64,000 bases of DNA, taken from positions 54,079-118,078 of the forward strand of contig JAFGAL010000003.1 in the NCBI GenBank assembly GCA_016933695.1, written 5' to 3'. Shown here in pieces: positions 9,001-16,161 of this stretch (position 1 is the first letter of the stretch; each line of letters starts with the position of its first letter). The notes under the pieces were generated by a model. The model did no database searches. It had not been told where the DNA came from and saw only the letters and a list, made by a program, of their open reading frames with translations. A program made the translations under genes and the position numbers. The stretch is from Candidatus Zixiibacteriota bacterium (GTDB lineage Bacteria; Zixibacteria; MSB-5A5; GN15; PGXB01).

Positions 9001-11443
9001 GTCCGCCGATTATGTGTTTACCTACCAGGCCGACGCGGTCGGTGAAGTCGCCTGGCAATTGTGCGCGGTAGCGCCGACCCTGTCGGATTCCTCGGCGATC
9101 ATTACCACCGAATCGATACAGATTCAGGCGCCGCCGGGCGATGTCGCCATCAGCGTGGTCAATTCCATCCCGACTTCGGTAACCCGGGGGCAGGAACACG
9201 TCTTTCCGATGTCGGTTCGCTTCGCCCATCCGGACACGGCACTGGCCACCGCCTCGCTGAAACTGGACAGCATTCGCATCCATATCGAGGATGAATCCGC
9301 CCAGCCGCTACCCGCCGATCAGGTGTTTTCACAGATCGTTCTGGCGGCCGGGGCGACGCTTCCGGTGGTTATTGATGATATTCCCGGTCAGTCCGCCGTG
9401 TCGCTTCCGTTTAATAACCCGATTCTGGTCGCACCGGGCGAAGAGATCGTATTGACGTTCCTGGTTTCCATCGACAGCATGGCACTGGCGAACAATTTCG
9501 CCATGAAGTTAGCCGGCCCCGATGATCTGGTCTTTACCGATGTGAACACCGGCGATGCCGTGGCGATTGACGGGAGTATTGCGTTTCCATTGAAGACGGA
9601 AGTTTGTCGTATCGATGATCCCTCACAACTGCTGGCGGTGTCGTTCGAGCCGGTATTGAACGAAACGGTCAATGTCGGACAGGAGTATGTCCCCGCCCTG
9701 CACCTGGCCTTGCGGCATCCGGGTGAATTCGGCAGTTCGCAAATTCAGCTGACCGGTTTGACGATCGGCGTGGTGGATACGCTCAATGCACCGCTGTTCG
9801 CATCGGATGTCTGTTACAGTATGGCCGTAATCCGGCAACAACTGATTATAAATGAGAAAATCATCACGACCGGGGATTCCGATCTGGTGACGATGCCGCT
9901 GGGATCGCCGATCACACTCAATCTCGGAGAAACCGTCGATATCATTCTGGCGGTGTCACTCAACGAATACCCGCAGGATGATGGTTTCGGTATCATCATC
10001 CCCGACAGCACCGCCATAACCGTCCGAGATCTTGCGTCGGGATCGCTGTTGACCGCGACAACCGATACCACCCTGGCAACCGCCACGGTGTTTCCGATGC
10101 ACTCCGGCCATACGCATATCAAATTACCGGCAATACCGCCCATGTTGTGCCTGCAGTCACTGCTGCCGTCGTCGATCGGCGGCGGCCGCGACAGTCTGCC
10201 ATTGATGGAGTTGTCACTGGCCTGCGGCGGCGATGAAACCCATTCGGCGATTTTACTGCGGTCATTGCGCGTTCGCGTCATCGACAGCCTGACTCGCCCG
10301 TTGGATGCGAGACAATTGTTCGACCGGGTCGGATATTATGACAACAATGACAGCCTGATCTACCTTGACCAGATCGGCGAGATTCCCGGCGAAGCCTGGT
10401 TCAAGCCAGACGATCACGGGTTTCTCGTGAATCCCGGCGACACGCTGGCGCTGACACTGGTCGCCGATATCGAAGCTGATGTCCCGTATGATCATTTTAT
10501 CCTGATGGTTTCCGATATTGACGGGGTGTTGCTTTATGATGCCACTGATACATCCTCGCATCCCGGTATTATTATCCCCGTCGAATGTCCTTCGGATTTG
10601 CCGTTCATGACCGAAACATCGTCGATCTTCCTGCCGGCGGGGCGCCCGACAGTCCAGGGAGAAAATACCGCCGCCAGAATCGCCTATCCCGGCCAAAGCG
10701 GCGTAACACTGGCGGAATTCAATTTCAATTACCCGGCGACGGGAAATGTGGGAGACGTTGCCGTCAATGCCGTGCATGGCAGTGTCCTGCGCCGCACTGG
10801 CGGGGAGTACGCCGCGACACCGTCGGCCGATGTGTTCAGTGTGATTACGCTTCTGCTGGATGACGAAATCGTTGCGGTCGATTCCATCCTGACCGATGAT
10901 TCCGTACAGCTGACACTGGAATCGGCATACCGAATCACCGGCGGAACGGAGGTCTCACTGAAACTTCGTTGCGATATCAATCCGTCGGCCGCGCTGGCCA
11001 ATTATATCATGTATTTCGATGACTCGACATTCATTCATATGACCGATTACAACATGGCCACGGCGATATATCCGTCCCTCAGTGGAGGAATCTATCCGCT
11101 GACCTCTTCGGAACTGTCGCTGGCGCCCGGAAGCCTGGATGGCTCCTTCACCAATTATCCCAATCCCTTCAATCCGGGGCGGGATGAGGGCACCACGATC
11201 AGCTATGTCCTGGATCGCGATGCCACAGTGGATATCGAGATTTTCACGATCACCGGCGAAGCGGTCAAAGCAATCGTCATGGGTGCGGTCGTTCCCGCCG
11301 GCGAAACACAATACGAAAGCTGGAACGGTACCAATGGACTCGACCTGAAGGTTGTCCCGGGAACATATTTCTGCCGCATTACCGCTCGTTATGCGACCGG
11401 TGGCGAGGAGAGTTTCCGACGAAAGGTGGCGGTGATACGATGA
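3020..11443 (+). CDS. Giant secreted surface protein: two beta-helix repeats, Ig-like domains, repeated beta modules, T9SS-like C-terminus
   Basis: A 2807-residue exported protein. A long N-terminal extension precedes a signal segment at residues 43-65 ending SAEA. Two copies of a beta-helix domain follow (about 68-345 and 350-628). Each opens YYV(A/S)T-GG-type sequence with GTAWASIDNGD and closes with GGISADP and DMGA(W/Y)E; the inside has NosD-like steps such as HNNTVYSC. Residues 633-985 contain Ig-like (Big-2 type) domains. Residues 985-2700 are repeated beta modules, including at least three copies of a unit with D(T/I)L-x-L/I-N-x-G, an LWxDxxxD(G/D) stretch and W-x-(L/I)-(S/T)-(G/D), plus a CARDB-like segment near 1930-2040. 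The end (2699-2807) holds NYPNPFNPG and a FlgD-like fold typical of T9SS type A sorting domains. Start is GTG at 3020 or ATG at 3029. It overlaps the PorV-like gene by ATGA, suggesting coupled synthesis. Ligand unknown; an adhesin or matrix role is inference. Confidence 0.85.
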   Translation: MSDMLRRKGFLATVYNIFGRIVPIGGNRILSHHVSLSPVPNNRRYGLSVVLLLAILFFSAAVSAEAVTYYVATDGDDANTGLAEGTAWASIDNGDQKFILAAGDTVMVLPGTYSVTGTYHLTINGALGNEIVYMADSSGEVVFDAGLNPTTVMLLDGNDVIVSGFTVSNAATIGIRINADRITLRDCTISNITSGPAIEVDGNVNLILRNIIYSVTGNGITNFSTSHTNEYYHNTVYGCTGTGIAVVDGAGAIRLFNNIIAGNLNGVSAPVSTVAGFNDIWNNSSTDYSGGVADSAGGISADPLFTDAAGGDFSLQTGSPAINTGLDLGYAFEESGPDMGAWESPHVTTKYYVSTGGNNDDDGLTEGTAWASIDNGDVKGLLYPGDTVYVLNGTYTTTAAIMLSTYGQANHPVLYLGESQDEVILDIEDNDWAGVTLLGNHSILKNMSVINAGQQGIQVSADSCRISTCFVRDCVQSGIRVFGDYNLLYRNVVDHAGLRGLLCTDGADYNLIHNNTVYSCGDIGIWLTDAVTTARVFNNIVVNCGEGIHAISSNICGFNDVWNNAGGNYVGGVADSAGGISADPKFINPSANEFHLNVQSPARNSGMNLGYPYYESAPDMGAYEYGKPGAVAFIEVEPEDDTKSPGQTIQYAANAYDVDSNFVKSITNESSWFTTDPDGSISASGLYTAGAIGGEYYNRAEFGILKDSGHILITDALSYIRIELADGTPVDDTTLSADNDTTELYCRGYTSGDVLLGIVAADWLFIDDTLGVLNPATGGQSTLELTTIGSARIAVNNGEGQVDTTGTIICVGGLPASIDISPDSAELSTDSALHFTCQSYDADGNPSVPGALPTWEVIGAIGDIDINGDFDPTTVGVGQIAATAAGLNDTVGPITVTAGALYSLVISPDSIDLGVGDSVQFSVDGFDADNNAVASGDITWKALGRVGTIDNSGLFHATAPGRAKVSALSSINDVTDTTGYIDVEELLVSTIPIGTQNANPGETDLSILTITIDNYYDEDKTITDIILHDGSTGAGISEQLLANVDLLKIYLDQDDDSALTAGDSLIASISYDGSANMISFNPLTITARTGITLLTAVDLNGNARDGDSIDVFLIPADDIITGDATIPSGADSANSVGVVTVNGMVAEQITLYAAGADTIMPGAGVYPVLGMDIPRNGYQTDTLHALTVVNYGTADAGDLDQLLLYADDGNGSWDDNNTEILLGELAFIGDRWSLSGFTQPLSGPVTRLYVGTTLSGYPANGATLALSIPQDGLIVWSGNDGPIDSGLSAVDTVVIATSETIQIAAVKLVGQTLIPGELTAPLTGLTIINGRGVSSELDSIRVSLNAVTEIVDQDQYDLQFDSLLLYHDLDGNPSVLGAADTLLASALVSDGVAVFAANGLTIAPTGGEVSLSIAAAINLRNARNGEIVMVSIADAEDWYFADAAVPEGEFPLTSDAEHDIDAFPVAALEAFPTGQATLYGGRINQPVFGFALPRNGYASDILRQIRIVNAGTLDEGQALNAVRLWRDLTGDGFSNDDVAVGAFSEFSDYWQLSDINVALAESLTRFVITVDVVNEYFDGGILQFVIPVGGITCTSGMTGPDDDNLTDPDAHLVFPSNRMTVISIPSASTTVHPGQANNTILTFALYNGYIGQVKTLTAVNLTNRTITQSTPDFADLELGQVSLCFDADKNRIYNNDSLIATGYFSDGGLRLSGLDVAMPPESLSYFFVLVDLPQSLIDADSLAVAIMEAHHFSFDEPVNVNGDLPLTGGGYLVADGSVSAQYREIALPSRTLSPGDTADLFSFCPPVNGDMIDTLHALRITNTEIADTSDIAKLSLWQDADDDAIWQETDLSLGDFVYTDGVWEITDLEIEIDAMPPALFVRGEVAATATAGTAFRGRIPLEGCQFLSGNDGPIDKPVTASALMPISSSLLRISSIPMHTAYSIGQQIDLTVHVTNTWTSALDSVHVCIGDILNDSLITAVNGAHDPQTLNSGESADYVFTYQADAVGEVAWQLCAVAPTLSDSSAIITTESIQIQAPPGDVAISVVNSIPTSVTRGQEHVFPMSVRFAHPDTALATASLKLDSIRIHIEDESAQPLPADQVFSQIVLAAGATLPVVIDDIPGQSAVSLPFNNPILVAPGEEIVLTFLVSIDSMALANNFAMKLAGPDDLVFTDVNTGDAVAIDGSIAFPLKTEVCRIDDPSQLLAVSFEPVLNETVNVGQEYVPALHLALRHPGEFGSSQIQLTGLTIGVVDTLNAPLFASDVCYSMAVIRQQLIINEKIITTGDSDLVTMPLGSPITLNLGETVDIILAVSLNEYPQDDGFGIIIPDSTAITVRDLASGSLLTATTDTTLATATVFPMHSGHTHIKLPAIPPMLCLQSLLPSSIGGGRDSLPLMELSLACGGDETHSAILLRSLRVRVIDSLTRPLDARQLFDRVGYYDNNDSLIYLDQIGEIPGEAWFKPDDHGFLVNPGDTLALTLVADIEADVPYDHFILMVSDIDGVLLYDATDTSSHPGIIIPVECPSDLPFMTETSSIFLPAGRPTVQGENTAARIAYPGQSGVTLAEFNFNYPATGNVGDVAVNAVHGSVLRRTGGEYAATPSADVFSVITLLLDDEIVAVDSILTDDSVQLTLESAYRITGGTEVSLKLRCDINPSAALANYIMYFDDSTFIHMTDYNMATAIYPSLSGGIYPLTSSELSLAPGSLDGSFTNYPNPFNPGRDEGTTISYVLDRDATVDIEIFTITGEAVKAIVMGAVVPAGETQYESWNGTNGLDLKVVPGTYFCRITARYATGGEESFRRKVAVIR

Positions 11444-13452
11444 AGAGAATGCTTTTCTATTCGCTTCTCCTGCTGTCTTTCGGCGGGATCGTTCTGGCGA
11501 CGCCTGATGCCGGATTGGAATCGCCGTTTGCCTTTGGCGCCGGTGCGCGTGACCTGGCGCTGGGTGGTGCGAATCTGGCGGTCAGTTCAATCTATGCCGC
11601 GCCTTACTGGAATGCCTCCCGTTTGGCCACGGCCGAACGCCCGACCCTGGGCGTGCTGCACAGCAATCTCTATGAATCCGACGTTGCGTATCAGTACCTC
11701 GGCCTGGTGTATCCGTCGATGGACTGGGGCGTTTTCGGTCTGGGCGTGTTTCGCCTGGGTGTCGATGGAATCGAAAGGCGCGATAACAACAACGCCCATC
11801 TCGGGGACATCAGCGACAGCCGTCTGGCTTTTTATCTGGCCTATGGCCGCACGGTGTCGAACTACGATCTCGGTCTGGCCGTGACATTCGAACATCATTC
11901 CCTCGATGAATACAATAACACCTCGTCGCCCGGTGTCAATCTTTCATTAGGCCGACGTTTGGCGATACCCTGGGCCAACCTGCCGGAACTCGATGCCGCA
12001 ATCAGTGGCCGCAACCTGCTCAAACCGAGTCTGCAACTGGATCAGGAAAGTGTCGAATATCCGCTGGCTATCGATGCCGGTCTGTCGCTGAAATTCGTGC
12101 CCTGTATCCGTTGGCAACAGTTTGCCACTCTGTCGGTCAAAGTTACCAAAGTCGATTATCTCGATGCCGTCGCTGCCGTCGGCCTGGAATACAGCATCGA
12201 AAACATGGTGCACCTGCGGGGGGGATACCGCGACAACCGTCCGGCCTTCGGCGTTGGTCTTACCTATAAGATGTTTACGGTTGACTATGCTCTCGTCGAT
12301 CGCGATATGGGAAGTCTGCATCTGATATCGCTTACCACGGCGTTTGGGAAAACGGTCGAGGAACGTCGCCGACAGCGACTGGAAAACCGGGAAGAGCAGT
12401 TTAACACACTGATGAACGATCGCCTCGATGAGCGCAACCAGACAATGGTTCGGGAGTTAACCACGCGGGGAGAACACCTGCTGGACGACGGCGATCTGGT
12501 TGAAGCCGCCAACTGCTTTGATCGTGCGCTGTTTTTGGCCTATGCCAATAATGTCGATACCACCGCCATCGTCCGGTTCCGACAGATGACGCAGGAACGG
12601 CTGACCGATGTCAATCGGAAATACCGGTACCGTCAGTATACCGATTCGGCTCGAGTCAGTCTGCAGGCCGGTGATTTCCTGGCGACCTGCTATTTCGCGG
12701 GACTGGCGTTGGCGGAGATTCCCGACTCTCCCGATGCCACCCGATTGTATGCCGCCGCCGACAGCGCGCTCAGCCAGAGTAAAGAGCAGGATGAGATCGT
12801 TCATTCCGGATTGAATACCGCCGATTCACTTCTCAGTTACGGCAGTATCGAAAAGGCGATTACGGTACTGCAGACACTCAAAGAATTCGCACCGAATACT
12901 GAAGAGGTGCAACGGATGTTGCTTCGGGCGGAATTCGAATTCTGGCGCCGAAAAGCTTCGGAGGCCTTCGAGATGTACAATCTGGCGGATGCCGACCGGG
13001 CGCTGGATTCCGCCCTGACGCGATTCCCCGGCCAGCAATGGTGCCTGAATATGAAACGCCGGATTGAAACCGAATCAAGCAAACCGACCGGAACTGAAAT
13101 CGTCGAGAAAGCATCCGTTCCGCAGATCAGTCCCGATGTTCTCCGGGAAGTCGCGGCCGCATACGAAGAGGGCCGCCACCGTTTTGAAAAAGGGGACCTG
13201 CAGGGTGCCATCGCGCAATGGGAAAAAGTGGAACGACTTTCGCCGCAGTATCAGGCTGTGCGTGAATATCTGGTCAATGCCTATAAATTCGTCGGCGTCG
13301 AACTCTACGGTCAGAACCGCCTTGCGGATGCCGTCGCGGTATGGCAGAAAGCCGCCGACCTGAATCCCGACAACAATGAAATCAAGAGCTATATCAAACG
13401 CACCCAGAACGAAATCAAGCGATTGGAAGAATTATCATATGACGGCGAATAG
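11440..13452 (+). CDS. PorV/PorQ-like outer membrane protein with C-terminal TPR domain
   Basis: 670 residues. A signal peptide (MKRMLFYSLLLLSFGGIVLA) is followed by a barrel-type region with the PorV/PorQ family opening: AFGAGARDLALGGA, then APYWNASRLA. Alternating hydrophobic beta strands continue to about residue 300. Residues 300-670 are charged helical repeats of TPR type (for example GDLVEAANCFDRALFLA and GRHRFEKGDLQGAIAQWEKV). In type IX secretion PorV/PorQ proteins sit in the outer membrane and handle substrates with C-terminal sorting domains, which is what the overlapping upstream gene encodes, so a secretion or anchoring role for that protein is a reasonable inference. The start overlaps the previous stop (ATGA) and the 3' end overlaps the phosphatase gene by 14 bases. 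A barrel fused to a long TPR region is not the standard PorV layout. Confidence 0.75.
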   Translation: MKRMLFYSLLLLSFGGIVLATPDAGLESPFAFGAGARDLALGGANLAVSSIYAAPYWNASRLATAERPTLGVLHSNLYESDVAYQYLGLVYPSMDWGVFGLGVFRLGVDGIERRDNNNAHLGDISDSRLAFYLAYGRTVSNYDLGLAVTFEHHSLDEYNNTSSPGVNLSLGRRLAIPWANLPELDAAISGRNLLKPSLQLDQESVEYPLAIDAGLSLKFVPCIRWQQFATLSVKVTKVDYLDAVAAVGLEYSIENMVHLRGGYRDNRPAFGVGLTYKMFTVDYALVDRDMGSLHLISLTTAFGKTVEERRRQRLENREEQFNTLMNDRLDERNQTMVRELTTRGEHLLDDGDLVEAANCFDRALFLAYANNVDTTAIVRFRQMTQERLTDVNRKYRYRQYTDSARVSLQAGDFLATCYFAGLALAEIPDSPDATRLYAAADSALSQSKEQDEIVHSGLNTADSLLSYGSIEKAITVLQTLKEFAPNTEEVQRMLLRAEFEFWRRKASEAFEMYNLADADRALDSALTRFPGQQWCLNMKRRIETESSKPTGTEIVEKASVPQISPDVLREVAAAYEEGRHRFEKGDLQGAIAQWEKVERLSPQYQAVREYLVNAYKFVGVELYGQNRLADAVAVWQKAADLNPDNNEIKSYIKRTQNEIKRLEELSYDGE

Positions 13453-15043
13453 CAACACCGAACAACACAACCTGTCCACGGACTGGCCGCAGGCAAAGGC
13501 CTATCGAAAATCCATACGACTCGAATTTTCTCTGTATATTTCCGGCATTATTCTCTGCCTGATGCTGATCAGCGGATATGTCATTACCGATCGCTATGTG
13601 AAAACCGTGACGCAGAACATCGTCGACAGGGAAATCATCCAGGCCCGCTCATATTCCCGACCCGCCGGCAAACTGATCATTTCGACCGACGGTCCCGATG
13701 CCCTGCTGTTGAATAATATCTGCAAAAAAATGGCGATGGATAATCCGGACATGTACTGGGTGGGAATCGCCGGCGTCGACAGCGTCTATCTGGCTCATAC
13801 CGACATTAAAAAAGTCGTGACGTCAAACCAGTTTAAGCATATCGACAGCGAACCGCTGTCCGATATACTTCAACTCGGGGAAAAAGTCCAAATCCACAAT
13901 GATACCATTTTTATCAGCGTTCCCATTTTGGAAAATGATATCGTCGTCGGGCGTCTGAAAGCGGCCTCATCGGCGCGGCAAATTGCCGAAGCGCGGCAAT
14001 CCTCGGTGACAACCGTGGCCACCATCACCCTGATCATGATTCTTCTGGGCGTGCCGGTTTCCATGGTAATCCTGAATCGTAAACTGCGACCGGTCAGCGT
14101 CATGACCAATTACCTCCGCAATATCGACTTCGCCGACATCGCGCTGGACATCCCGATCAAACTGAACAATGAATTCGGATATCTGGCCGAAACCTTGCGG
14201 GTGATGGGTGCGAAACTCAACACCGCGCAACGGGAAATCATCGAGCGCGAGCGAATCGAGCGCGAGCTGGAAATCGCCCATGAAATTCAGAACCGCATCC
14301 TGCCGAAAGCCTTCCCCCAGTCGCCCACTTTTGCCTGCGCCGGAGCCTACCGAAGCGCGCGAGAAGTCGGCGGCGACTACTATGATTTTATCGAATTCGA
14401 TGCAGAACATCTCGGCATTATTGTCGCCGATGTTTCCGGCAAGTCCCTGCCCGGGATGTTGGTGATGCTGATGACACGGGATATCGTGCGGCAGTTGGCA
14501 CGGCAAACCCGCGAACCGGCCGAAATTCTGACTGAGCTCAACCGGCAGTTACTGCCGGATATCAAGAAAGGCATGTTCGTGACCATGTTTTGCGGCCTGC
14601 TCCATCGACCAAGCGGCCGTTTCCGTTTCGCCTCCGCCGGTCACAATCCGGTGATTCACATTCCCGACGGCCAACAACCGAAACTTGTAAAAACCAAAGG
14701 GTATCCGCTCGGTATGATGACGCCCGACCAGTTCGATTCCCGGATCGAAACCGGTAACCTCATACTTGGCGCGGGGGATTGGTTGATACAATATACCGAC
14801 GGGGTGAACGAAGCCCAAAACATGGAAAGAGAAGAATACGGAATGAAACGGTTTGTCGAGTCTTTGACCGCCTTGCACGAAGCAAGCCCGCAGGATTTAA
14901 TCGATGGCGTTATGCGCCGGCAGGCCGATTTTGTCGGTGAGGCCCCGCAATTTGACGATATTACGCTGTTGGCCCTGAAGTGGACAACGCCGTCGGTCGA
15001 TATAAGAAATAGACAATTGGAAGAAGCAACATATGAGAAGTAG
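13439..15043 (+). CDS. Membrane-bound SpoIIE/RsbU-type PP2C phosphatase with sensor and HAMP domain
   Basis: 534 residues from the ATG at 13439, chosen because GGAAGA lies eight bases upstream; the frame extends further upstream inside the previous gene without such a site. Transmembrane segments at about 30-50 and 190-212 enclose a periplasmic sensor region, followed by a HAMP-like linker (213-265), a coiled coil (RERIERELEIAHEIQ) and a SpoIIE-type phosphatase domain (about 300-530). Family marks are AREVGGDYYDF, VADVSGKSLPG, SAGHNP, YTDGVNEA and a terminal FDDITLLAL, which supply metal-binding aspartates. Such enzymes dephosphorylate the serine of STAS anti-sigma antagonists; two STAS proteins are encoded immediately downstream. 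It overlaps both neighbours, indicating one translationally coupled signalling unit that probably reads an envelope signal. Confidence 0.9.
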   Translation: MTANSNTEQHNLSTDWPQAKAYRKSIRLEFSLYISGIILCLMLISGYVITDRYVKTVTQNIVDREIIQARSYSRPAGKLIISTDGPDALLLNNICKKMAMDNPDMYWVGIAGVDSVYLAHTDIKKVVTSNQFKHIDSEPLSDILQLGEKVQIHNDTIFISVPILENDIVVGRLKAASSARQIAEARQSSVTTVATITLIMILLGVPVSMVILNRKLRPVSVMTNYLRNIDFADIALDIPIKLNNEFGYLAETLRVMGAKLNTAQREIIERERIERELEIAHEIQNRILPKAFPQSPTFACAGAYRSAREVGGDYYDFIEFDAEHLGIIVADVSGKSLPGMLVMLMTRDIVRQLARQTREPAEILTELNRQLLPDIKKGMFVTMFCGLLHRPSGRFRFASAGHNPVIHIPDGQQPKLVKTKGYPLGMMTPDQFDSRIETGNLILGAGDWLIQYTDGVNEAQNMEREEYGMKRFVESLTALHEASPQDLIDGVMRRQADFVGEAPQFDDITLLALKWTTPSVDIRNRQLEEATYEK

Positions 15044-15806
15044 TACGCAAGTTACTCCGCATGTCACCCTGCCGAGGGATGTTTCTCTGTCAACGGCAGA
15101 TGACCTGCGTCGTCAATTGCGCCGGGTTCTGGACCGGCATCCCGCAACCGTGGTAATTGACTGCGCAGAGTTGGAACGGGTTGTGTCGGCGCATGTCGGC
15201 CTGCTCTGGGAGTCTCACCAGATATGTGCCGAGGCGGGGATTGCCATCAGCCTGTTGAATCCCGGCGCCGGACTGGTGAGAATTCTGGATGCCCTTGATC
15301 TGCGGGAGGTGTTTGGCGTTGATATCAAGCCTGATAGCGCCGAAACAGTTATCTCCGCCGATATAACCGAACTTCATCCGCGCCGCTACGCCGATCGCTT
15401 TGCGGCCGATCGCGGCAGCATCGATGAGGCCATCAGTCGCTTTCAGAATTTCCTCGCCGAGGCGAGCCTGCCGGAATTGGTTCGGTTTGAATTGCGTACC
15501 GTTTTTTATGAGGTCGCAACCAATATCCGCACTCACGGAGGAGTCGCGGCACCCGATACTATTGCCTTTCAGTCCAGGATGGACGGCACCCGGATATCCC
15601 TGACCTTTGTTGATGCCGGACAACCGTTTAATCCAATCGAAAAGCCGATCGTTTTCGACGGTGCTCGTGCCGTCAAAACCGGACAAACACATGGATTCGG
15701 CATCGCCTTGATCCGCAAACTAATGGATGAAATAAATTACAGGCGTCGCTACGACAGCGTTAATGTGTTAACCCTTGAAAAAAAGTGGAGCCAGAATCGT
15801 GGATAA
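15033..15806 (+). CDS. STAS domain fused to RsbW-like serine kinase (GHKL ATPase)
   Basis: 257 residues combining two partners of a partner switch that are normally separate. Residues 1-100 are a STAS domain; aligning VVSAHVG with the MDSTGLG motif of RsbV keeps the phosphorylatable serine but replaces the preceding aspartate by valine. Residues 120-257 are an RsbW/SpoIIAB-like GHKL ATPase: N box FYEVATNIRTHGG, G1-type DAGQPFNP, and G2-type THGFGIALIRKLMDE. It should phosphorylate STAS serines, either on itself or on the separate STAS protein that follows; which one is inference. The ATG at 15033 follows GGAAGAAG and overlaps the phosphatase by 11 bases. The 3' end overlaps the next STAS gene. 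No sigma factor is encoded adjacent, so the final output may be something other than a sigma factor. Confidence 0.88.
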   Translation: MRSSTQVTPHVTLPRDVSLSTADDLRRQLRRVLDRHPATVVIDCAELERVVSAHVGLLWESHQICAEAGIAISLLNPGAGLVRILDALDLREVFGVDIKPDSAETVISADITELHPRRYADRFAADRGSIDEAISRFQNFLAEASLPELVRFELRTVFYEVATNIRTHGGVAAPDTIAFQSRMDGTRISLTFVDAGQPFNPIEKPIVFDGARAVKTGQTHGFGIALIRKLMDEINYRRRYDSVNVLTLEKKWSQNRG

Positions 15807-16149
15807 ATATGTCATTACCCAGGAACCGGTGAACGACGCGACCGTGATTCTTAAACCGGAGCAGATTCTTGACAACAACAACGCCTATAAAATGGTGGAG
15901 ATGATTACGGCCGCGCAGGCATACGGTTATCGCTATATTATTGTCGATATGGCGCAACTTGAGTTCATCTCTTCGGCCGGGGTTGGATCCCTGCTCGGAA
16001 CCGTCGGGGAATCCCGCGCCAACGGGGGCGATATCGTTCTGTGCAATGTGTCTGAAAATATCATGAATATTCTCAATGTCCTCGACCTGGCGGATTTCTT
16101 CACCATTCGATCCGACAAGGATGAAGCCGTCGCTGTGGGAAGAGTATAG
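15799..16149 (+). CDS. Stand-alone STAS protein (anti-sigma factor antagonist type)
   Basis: 116 residues from a GTG at 15799 preceded by GTGGAG at suitable spacing; an in-frame TTG at 15775 has no good ribosome site. The whole chain is one STAS domain of usual RsbV/SpoIIAA length. The phosphorylation loop is FISSAGVGSLL, with the serine conserved and the usual Asp before it replaced by Ser. The C-terminal NILNVLDLADFF is typical. It should be phosphorylated by the kinase half of the upstream fusion and reset by the SpoIIE phosphatase, passing the signal to a downstream partner not visible here. It overlaps the fusion gene by eight bases. Confidence 0.88.
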   Translation: MDKYVITQEPVNDATVILKPEQILDNNNAYKMVEMITAAQAYGYRYIIVDMAQLEFISSAGVGSLLGTVGESRANGGDIVLCNVSENIMNILNVLDLADFFTIRSDKDEAVAVGRV

Positions 16150-16161
16150 GAGTACAAGGCT

